11,744 nt of DNA, from the NCBI GenBank assembly GCA_031273735.1, contig JAISRI010000084.1, positions 1 to 11,744 of the forward strand. Reading direction: 5' to 3'. The translations under genes were made by a program, and so were the position numbers. Shown here in pieces: positions 6,569-11,744 of the stretch. This DNA comes from Helicobacteraceae bacterium (GTDB lineage Bacteria; Campylobacterota; Campylobacteria; Campylobacterales; SZUA-545). The notes under the pieces are model-generated. The model searched no databases, was not told the DNA's origin, and saw nothing but the letters and a program-made list of their open reading frames with translations. The stretch's first letter is position 1; the number at the start of each line of letters is the position of its first letter.

Positions 6569-7618
6569 ATGGACGCAAAAGGATATATTAGAAGTTCGAC
6601 TAGCTGGGCGTTTGCCGCGATCAGCGCGATCGCGATTATGACCAGCGCGATCTACGTCGTTTATTTCAGAACCCCTTTGCAAAAGAACGTCGCGATCGAT
6701 AACGCCAGCATTTACGGCGCGGACGCAAACCTGTCGATCGAGCGGCGAAACGAACCGATTTTGCCAATACAAAAACCGACCAATTTCGACAAAGAGAAGG
6801 TCGAGTTAGGGCGCGTTTTATTCCACGACACAAGATTATCGAGAGACGACACTATCTCTTGCGCCTCCTGCCACGATCTGGATAACGGCGGAGACGACGG
6901 GCTTAAACGTTCGATCGGAATAGAGAACAAAGAGGGCGAGATAAACGCGCCGACGGTCTATAACTCCGCGCTCTTTTTTAGACAGTTTTGGGACGGCAGA
7001 GCGCAGGATCTGCACGACCAAATTCCAGGTCCTATCGAAAATCCCCTCGAGATGGGGAGCGACTGGAAAGAGGTTTTGGCGAAGTTGAACGCCGACGACG
7101 ATTTGGTCAAGAGTTTTATGCAAATCTATAAATCGCCGCCGAATAAAAATAACGTAATCGACGCGCTCGCGTCTTTTGAAGCGTCGCTTATCACGCCTTC
7201 GCGCTTCGATCGCTGGCTTCTCGGAGAGGATTCGGCTCTTAGCGAAGCGGAGCTAAACGGCTATCGTCTTTTCGTTCAATACGGGTGCATAGCCTGCCAT
7301 CAGGGCGAAGGCGTGGGCGGCAATCTTTTTCAGCGTTTTGGCGTGATTCGCGCCTACGAAAGAAATAGCCCGTTTGAAAAAGCCGATTTTGGACGTTTCA
7401 ACGTAACGGGGCGCGAAGAGGATCGCTTTGTGTTCAAGGTGCCGACTTTGCGCAATATCGAGCTAACCGCGCCATACTTTCACGACGCAAGCTCCGAAAC
7501 CCTCAAAGAGGCGATCGACAAAATGGGAAGCTACCAGCTTGGCATATCCTTGCCGCCGGAGGATTTAGAGAGTATAACGCAATTCTTGCGCGCGCTAACG
7601 GGAGAAGAGTTGCAGTGA
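6569..7618 (+). CDS. Membrane-anchored di-haem cytochrome c peroxidase (CCP/MauG family)
   Basis: This 349-residue protein would reduce hydrogen peroxide to water in the periplasm with electrons from the cytochrome c pool. Residues about 13-33 form a single hydrophobic segment without a clear cleavage site, so the enzyme is probably anchored. Two haem c sites are visible, CASCH at 98-102 and CIACH at 240-244. Between them are FWDGRAQDLHDQ at 140-151 with the conserved Trp and ENPLEMG at 157-163. After the second haem come KVPTLRNIELTAPYFHDAS at 290-308 and a C-terminal FLRALTG, all typical of bacterial di-haem peroxidases. The length is normal for the family. The ATG has AAGGGA 8 bases upstream and a TATAAT 32 bases upstream. 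The stop overlaps the GGDEF/EAL start by 4 bases (GTGA), which points to coupled translation. Confidence 0.93.
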   Translation: MDAKGYIRSSTSWAFAAISAIAIMTSAIYVVYFRTPLQKNVAIDNASIYGADANLSIERRNEPILPIQKPTNFDKEKVELGRVLFHDTRLSRDDTISCASCHDLDNGGDDGLKRSIGIENKEGEINAPTVYNSALFFRQFWDGRAQDLHDQIPGPIENPLEMGSDWKEVLAKLNADDDLVKSFMQIYKSPPNKNNVIDALASFEASLITPSRFDRWLLGEDSALSEAELNGYRLFVQYGCIACHQGEGVGGNLFQRFGVIRAYERNSPFEKADFGRFNVTGREEDRFVFKVPTLRNIELTAPYFHDASSETLKEAIDKMGSYQLGISLPPEDLESITQFLRALTGEELQ

Positions 7619-10488
7619 GGCTAACATTAACGCCGCGCTTTTTATTCCCTTGGATTTTATTGAGCGTTTTGGGCGCGATCTTGCTGGGGCTTTATATCCG
7701 TAGCACAAATATCAACGAGCTTAACCGCAATCAGGTCGAGTTGGACATTCGCCAAGCGCTTGCCTTAAACACGCAGATCGATCTCGACACGCTTCGCTTG
7801 CGGCACCGACAGCTTTTCAGTTACGACTCTTTGGCGACGGGATCGCGCCATATCGACAATCTGATCGTTCAAATTGAAAACGAGTTTGGTTTGCTTAACG
7901 CAAAAGAGGCGCTAAAAAAGACGCGAGAGGAGTGGAACGTAAAAAAACGGCGGTTGGACGACTTCAAACGGCAAAACTCCGTATTGGTCAATAGTATCTA
8001 CCATTTTGTAAATCTCTCCAACAGATTGCGCGCTTCCAGCGATAAAAGAAGCGTAAAACAGAACGCGATTATCGATACGGCGACTTTGACGACAATGTTT
8101 TTTATATCCGATCAGCAAAAAGTTCGACGCGACGACGCGCAAGCCGCCATCAACGCGATTGAGCGCGGCGGCGAAGTATGGAGCGAATCGGACGCGAGTT
8201 TAACCCAGCTCTTAGCCGCGCACGGCAGACTGATTTTAGCCAATCACGCGCCGGTTCAGCGCATTATGCAGGAGATGTCGCTTCGATCGTTTGCGCGCGA
8301 GCTTGGCGCGGCTTATTCTACCTATCTTGACGCGCATACCGCGGCGGTAAAAAAGACGGACGACTATCGCAAACTAATGACCATCTTTTCGCTCTTTATG
8401 ATCATCGCCGTGATCGCGATCATTTTGAAGTTGCAACAAACCGCCGAAGCGCTAACCCACAGCAACAGGCTTTTGCACAATATCAATGAACATTTAAGCG
8501 AAGGGATTTTGGGTTTTGACGACAAATCGGAACTAACGTTTATAAACAAGAAAGCCGAAACGCTGATCGGACGGGAGATAGACGATCTATTAGGAAAGCC
8601 CAAAACGGAGGTTTTGCTTTTAACCGAAGATACTCAAAACGCCGTTTTCGACGAGGCTTTTTCAAAACGCCAGCCGTTTGTAGGCGAGGCGTGGTTGAAT
8701 AAAGAAGGCGGCGCGCGTTACCCCGCGCTGTTTTTGGGGGGTCCTATGCCGCTTATCGACGGCGGGATCGGCTATGTCGCCTCGTTTCGAGATATTACGA
8801 CGCAACACGAGGCGGAAGCGCGGTTAAGACTTGCCGCGAGAGTTTTTGACAACCTATCCGAAGCGATGATGATCACGGATTCAAGAGGGCGGATTCAATC
8901 CGTCAACGCCGCGTTTAGCGCGATTACGGGCTATAGCGAAAAGGACGCGATCGGTTCTACGCCCGGTCGCATTATGGGTTCGGGACAACACGACAAACAA
9001 TTTTACCGCGATATATGGGGAGCGCTTAAGCGCGAAGGCAAGTGGCACGGCGAAATTATTAACCGCAGAAAAAACGGGGAGCTTTTCCCAGAATGGCTTT
9101 CAATCACCTCCGTCAAAAATCGACTCGGCGTAGCGGAGCAATATATCGCGCTCTTTAGCGACATCTCCGATCGCAAACAAGCCGAAGCGCATATTCATCG
9201 TTTGGCTTACTACGATCCGCTTACGGGTTTGGCAAACCGCGCCCTATTTAACGATCGTCTTGAAAACGCGATCTTGCAATCGCGGCGATCGAATAAACCG
9301 CTTGTCGTTATGTATCTCGATCTCGATCGATTTAAATCCGTCAACGATTCGCTTGGACACCCTGCGGGAGACAAACTGCTAAAACAGGTAGGCGCGAAAC
9401 TTAAACCGCTTCTGCGCGACGGCGACACTTTAAGCCGTTTCGGGGGCGACGAGTTTGCCATACTCGTAACCGATCTTGACGATCTGACCGATAGCGCATT
9501 GCTTGCCGATAAGATACTGCATACCTTTGAAAAACCCTTCGATCTTGACGGGCGCGAGATCTTTTGCTCTACGAGTATCGGCGTTACGATCTTTCCCGCC
9601 GACGCGGCGAGCGCTCACGAATTGCTTAAAAACGCAGACGTTGCGCTATACAACGCCAAAAGCGCGGGGCGCGCCACTTTTCAATACTTTCAAGACGGCA
9701 AAAACGAGGACTTTTTGGCGCTATTGGAGCTTGAAACCGCTTTGCGCCACGCCGTCGATCGCGGCGAGCTACGTCTATATTATCAGCCGCAGGTCGATAG
9801 CAAAACGGAAAAGATCTACGGCGTGGAAGCGCTTGTGCGTTGGCAACATCCGACGCTAGGACTGATTCCGCCCGATCGCTTTATCTCCGCCGCGGAGCAT
9901 ATCGGCTATATCGAAACGCTTGGCGCGTGGTGCTTGGAAACGGCGTGCAAACAGATTGTCGAGTGGCAAAAAATGGGCGTTCCTATCAGCCGCGTTGCGG
10001 TTAACGTTTCGCCGATACAGCTTAAAAATCCGCGATTTACGGAGACGACGCTTAATATCATCAAATCGACGGGGGTCGATATGAGGCGTTTGGAGCTTGA
10101 ACTAACCGAATCTTCTATGACCGACGATCCCGAAAAGACAATCGCCGCCTTTTCAGAACTTCGCAAAAACGGAATCCGAATCGCGATTGACGACTTTGGC
10201 ACGGGATATTCGTCGCTTAGTTATTTAGCGCGTTATCCCGTCGACGTATTAAAGATTGATAAAAGTTTCGTTCAGGGAATCGGCGAGACAAACGATATGA
10301 GCAAAGTTGTTCGATCGATAGCGCTTTTGGCTCATACGCTCTCTATGGAGATTGTCGCCGAAGGGGTGGAAACGATTCCGCAGAGAGATTATTTAAGAGA
10401 GGTCGATTGCGAATTGTTGCAAGGTTATTACTACTCGCGCCCGGTTCCGCCAGAAACGTTATTAACTCTGCCTTGCGTTACGGGTTAA
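7615..10488 (+). CDS. Membrane sensor with DAHL-like, two PAS, GGDEF and EAL domains
   Basis: This 957-residue inner-membrane protein should make and degrade cyclic di-GMP in response to a signal. A membrane helix at about 9-28 and another at 256-272 enclose a helical periplasmic domain of about 225 residues. Its LNTQIDLDTLRLRHRQLFSYDSL stretch resembles DAHL sensor domains. Two PAS domains follow (about 283-395 and 405-520), each ending in an FxDI segment. The GGDEF domain (about 527-690) has DPLTGLANR, an intact GGDEF at 610-614 and the inhibitory I-site RDGD at 601-604, exactly five residues before it. The EAL domain (about 702-950) keeps EALVRW at 738-743, NVSP, ELTESS, DDFGTGYSS at 859-867, KIDKSFV and EGVET. 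Both catalytic centres therefore look active. The GTG start overlaps the peroxidase stop, with GGGAGAAGAG just before it. Confidence 0.93.
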   Translation: MRLTLTPRFLFPWILLSVLGAILLGLYIRSTNINELNRNQVELDIRQALALNTQIDLDTLRLRHRQLFSYDSLATGSRHIDNLIVQIENEFGLLNAKEALKKTREEWNVKKRRLDDFKRQNSVLVNSIYHFVNLSNRLRASSDKRSVKQNAIIDTATLTTMFFISDQQKVRRDDAQAAINAIERGGEVWSESDASLTQLLAAHGRLILANHAPVQRIMQEMSLRSFARELGAAYSTYLDAHTAAVKKTDDYRKLMTIFSLFMIIAVIAIILKLQQTAEALTHSNRLLHNINEHLSEGILGFDDKSELTFINKKAETLIGREIDDLLGKPKTEVLLLTEDTQNAVFDEAFSKRQPFVGEAWLNKEGGARYPALFLGGPMPLIDGGIGYVASFRDITTQHEAEARLRLAARVFDNLSEAMMITDSRGRIQSVNAAFSAITGYSEKDAIGSTPGRIMGSGQHDKQFYRDIWGALKREGKWHGEIINRRKNGELFPEWLSITSVKNRLGVAEQYIALFSDISDRKQAEAHIHRLAYYDPLTGLANRALFNDRLENAILQSRRSNKPLVVMYLDLDRFKSVNDSLGHPAGDKLLKQVGAKLKPLLRDGDTLSRFGGDEFAILVTDLDDLTDSALLADKILHTFEKPFDLDGREIFCSTSIGVTIFPADAASAHELLKNADVALYNAKSAGRATFQYFQDGKNEDFLALLELETALRHAVDRGELRLYYQPQVDSKTEKIYGVEALVRWQHPTLGLIPPDRFISAAEHIGYIETLGAWCLETACKQIVEWQKMGVPISRVAVNVSPIQLKNPRFTETTLNIIKSTGVDMRRLELELTESSMTDDPEKTIAAFSELRKNGIRIAIDDFGTGYSSLSYLARYPVDVLKIDKSFVQGIGETNDMSKVVRSIALLAHTLSMEIVAEGVETIPQRDYLREVDCELLQGYYYSRPVPPETLLTLPCVTG

Positions 10489-10501
10489 AATAGGGAAAGC
10501 A

Positions 10502-11107
10502 ATGAAGGCTTTGATCGCTTTATTTTTAACCGCGTTTGCCGCGTATGCCGTTAGCGCTTACGATCGCGCTATCGCGCTTGTAGAAGAGGGCGATTATAAA
10601 GAGGCGATCAAACAATATACGATCGCCGTTAAAGAAGATCCGAATAATACGAAGATTTACAACGATCGCGCTTTCGCTTACTTTTTATCGGGCGATTATA
10701 ATCGATCGGTAGAGGATCTAAACGCGATTATAAAACGCCGTCCAAACGACGCGGATATTTACTATAAACGCGGAATTATTTACGCGACTTTAAACGATTC
10801 AAATAAAGCGATCGCCGATTGGACGCAAACGATCAAATACGATCCGACCTATAGGTTTGCCTATATCGATCGCGGAGAGATTTATCTAAAGCGAAAAGAT
10901 TATAATAAAGCGCTTGCGGATTTTACTAAAGCTATCGATCTTAATTCGAGCGATCCAGAAGCCTATAATCTGCGCGCAAAAGTTTATCTCAAGCTAAGCG
11001 ATAACGACAAAATGACGAAAGACGCGCAAAAAGCGTGCGATTTAGGCGATTGCGAAGCTCTTGATTTTGTCAATCAATCGCTAGATTTTCTTCGCCGCCG
11101 CAAATAG
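10502..11107 (+). CDS. Exported tetratricopeptide repeat protein
   Basis: This is a 201-residue periplasmic protein. The first 19 residues form a signal peptide (MKALIALFLTAFAAYAVSA) with an AVSA cleavage site and no lipobox cysteine. The rest is made of about five tetratricopeptide repeats of 34 residues, near 19-47, 50-81, 84-115, 118-149 and 152-185. They have the usual small and aromatic positions (for example YNDRAFAYFLSGDY, YYKRGIIYATLNDS, YIDRGEIYLKRKDY). The C-terminus carries KACDLGDCEAL, whose two cysteines could form a disulphide. Such proteins act as scaffolds, and no partner can be named. The ATG is 13 bases after the GGDEF/EAL stop with AGGGAAAG just before it, so it is likely in the same operon. 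The neighbours hint at a role in peroxide or cyclic-di-GMP signalling, but that is only context. Confidence 0.85.
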   Translation: MKALIALFLTAFAAYAVSAYDRAIALVEEGDYKEAIKQYTIAVKEDPNNTKIYNDRAFAYFLSGDYNRSVEDLNAIIKRRPNDADIYYKRGIIYATLNDSNKAIADWTQTIKYDPTYRFAYIDRGEIYLKRKDYNKALADFTKAIDLNSSDPEAYNLRAKVYLKLSDNDKMTKDAQKACDLGDCEALDFVNQSLDFLRRRK

Positions 11108-11127
11108 TTTGCGTTTATCTATTTTTT
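11099..11127 (+). terminator. Probable rho-independent terminator of the peroxidase operon
   Basis: CGCAAA (11099-11104) and TTTGCG (11108-11113) form a 6-bp stem whose 3-base loop is the TPR gene's TAG stop. It is followed by TTTATCTATTTTTT. The stem is short but the T-rich tail is good, and the element lies at the convergent end of the operon. Confidence 0.5.
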
Positions 11128-11724
11128 AACGGGGATTTCTTTTAATAGACCGCTTTCAAAAATAGCGGCGGGAGAGATTACGATCTCGTTTATAGGAATA
11201 CGATCGCCAAAGCGCTCTTGGAGCTTCGCTTTTACTATTTTATCGCTCAGATCAAAATCGCCAAGTTTTTGCAAACCTCCGATCTCGATCTTTGCGCCTT
11301 GTTTATATATCTTCCACACAAACTCCGAACAGTATATTTTATCGTCGCTCCACTCAAACGTCAGATCGTAATCTTTGCCCAAATAAGAGTTTGCGATCTC
11401 TTTCATTTTTAATAGGGTTTTTTCGTCGAGTATTTTGTCGTTTTTAAGCCTTTTAATTGCAAACTCTTCGTCTTTTCCTCTTTTGATCCACTCGTTAAGC
11501 GGCGTCTTTTTTACGGGTTGAACCGCCTCGAAAACATAGTAGCGTCCGTCCTCCTTAAACGCGATCCCAATATGCGAATATTTTGACTTTGTGGCGAGTT
11601 GTATCGCTTTGCTTTGCGAGGATAGCGAAGTTTGAAACAAAATATCGCCCTCGTTTATAGACAAAGCGAAAGCGTTTGCGATGAACGACAAAAACGCAAA
11701 TAAAATCTTTTTCATTCCGATCAT
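11119..11724 (-). CDS. Exported YiiX/YebB-type permuted papain-like hydrolase
   Basis: The product is about 201 residues and is secreted through a signal peptide (MKKILFAFLSFIANAFA, then LSINEGDILF). The fold is the permuted NlpC/P60 (papain-like) type. SKYSHIGIAF carries the catalytic His, VFEAV a conserved acidic residue, and IYCSEFVWKIY the catalytic Cys near the C-terminal third. GKDYDLTFEWSDD just before the Cys is the usual family stretch. The YiiX/YebB group is thought to cleave amide or ester bonds in cell-wall or lipid substrates, but the exact substrate is unknown. In-frame starts are TTG at 11733, ATG at 11724 and ATG at 11715. The last gives the most canonical signal peptide, and none has a clear ribosome binding site within the window. 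The promoter lies outside the window. It converges with the TPR gene. Confidence 0.82.
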   Translation of the reverse strand: MIGMKKILFAFLSFIANAFALSINEGDILFQTSLSSQSKAIQLATKSKYSHIGIAFKEDGRYYVFEAVQPVKKTPLNEWIKRGKDEEFAIKRLKNDKILDEKTLLKMKEIANSYLGKDYDLTFEWSDDKIYCSEFVWKIYKQGAKIEIGGLQKLGDFDLSDKIVKAKLQERFGDRIPINEIVISPAAIFESGLLKEIPVKK

Positions 11725-11744
11725 TTTAAGCAAAATTAACTTAC

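Noticed and set aside
9503..9859. 118-residue + strand frame inside the GGDEF/EAL gene
   Set aside because: It overlaps the conserved GGDEF and EAL coding sequence in another frame and has no start signal or known motif.
3598..11744. GCGATCGC octamers as evidence for a cyanobacterium
   Set aside because: The genes, their promoters and the peroxidase type do not suggest cyanobacteria, and GATC-rich genomes occur elsewhere.
1..11744. CRISPR array, tRNA, rRNA or transposase
   Set aside because: No regularly spaced repeats, no cloverleaf-like or rRNA-like stretches, and no transposase motifs were seen. Gaps between genes are too short to hide most of these.

Overview
The window is a compact bacterial chromosome segment with about 45% GC, eleven protein genes and gaps of at most about 130 bases. 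A membrane-anchored di-haem cytochrome c peroxidase, a large GGDEF/EAL sensor, AAGGA-type ribosome binding sites, and T-rich promoters with a clear TATAAT but no good -35 suggest Campylobacterota. That placement is an inference from style and gene content, not from a marker gene. GATC, often inside CGATCG or GCGATCGC, is very common almost everywhere. GGCC was not found at all by eye.

Region 1 (1-3597, + strand) is a defence operon with 2-3 base gaps: a type II DNA methyltransferase (5' end cut by the window edge), a single-chain ABC-type ATPase fused to a TOPRIM/DUF4435 domain, and a TdeIII-family restriction endonuclease. The middle protein has the domain plan of a fused PARIS system (AriA + AriB). 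PARIS guards cells against phages that carry anti-restriction proteins, so its position between the methylase and nuclease genes would make functional sense. The middle gene is much more AT-rich and GATC-poor than the two genes around it, so it looks like a later insertion into an existing restriction-modification pair. This is the most interesting part of the window.

Region 2 (3598-4763) has a short intergenic stretch rich in symmetric elements, then a DUF268 protein with a methyltransferase-like fold, of a type often found in surface-glycan clusters.

Region 3 (4767-6471, - strand) is a two-gene unit: an MFS transporter and a DUF1877 (YfbM-like) protein, coupled by a strong AGGAGG that lies in the last codons of the transporter.

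Region 4 (6472-11107, + strand) starts at a divergent promoter region with an inverted repeat. It encodes a cytochrome c peroxidase, a 957-residue two-transmembrane DAHL-like/PAS/PAS/GGDEF/EAL protein overlapping it by 4 bases, and an exported TPR protein. This looks like one transcription unit joining periplasmic peroxide reduction with cyclic-di-GMP signalling. It ends in a small hairpin and T-rich tract.

Region 5 (11119 to about 11724, - strand) is an exported YiiX-type permuted papain-like hydrolase, convergent with the TPR gene. No tRNA, rRNA, CRISPR array, transposase or complete insertion sequence was seen.
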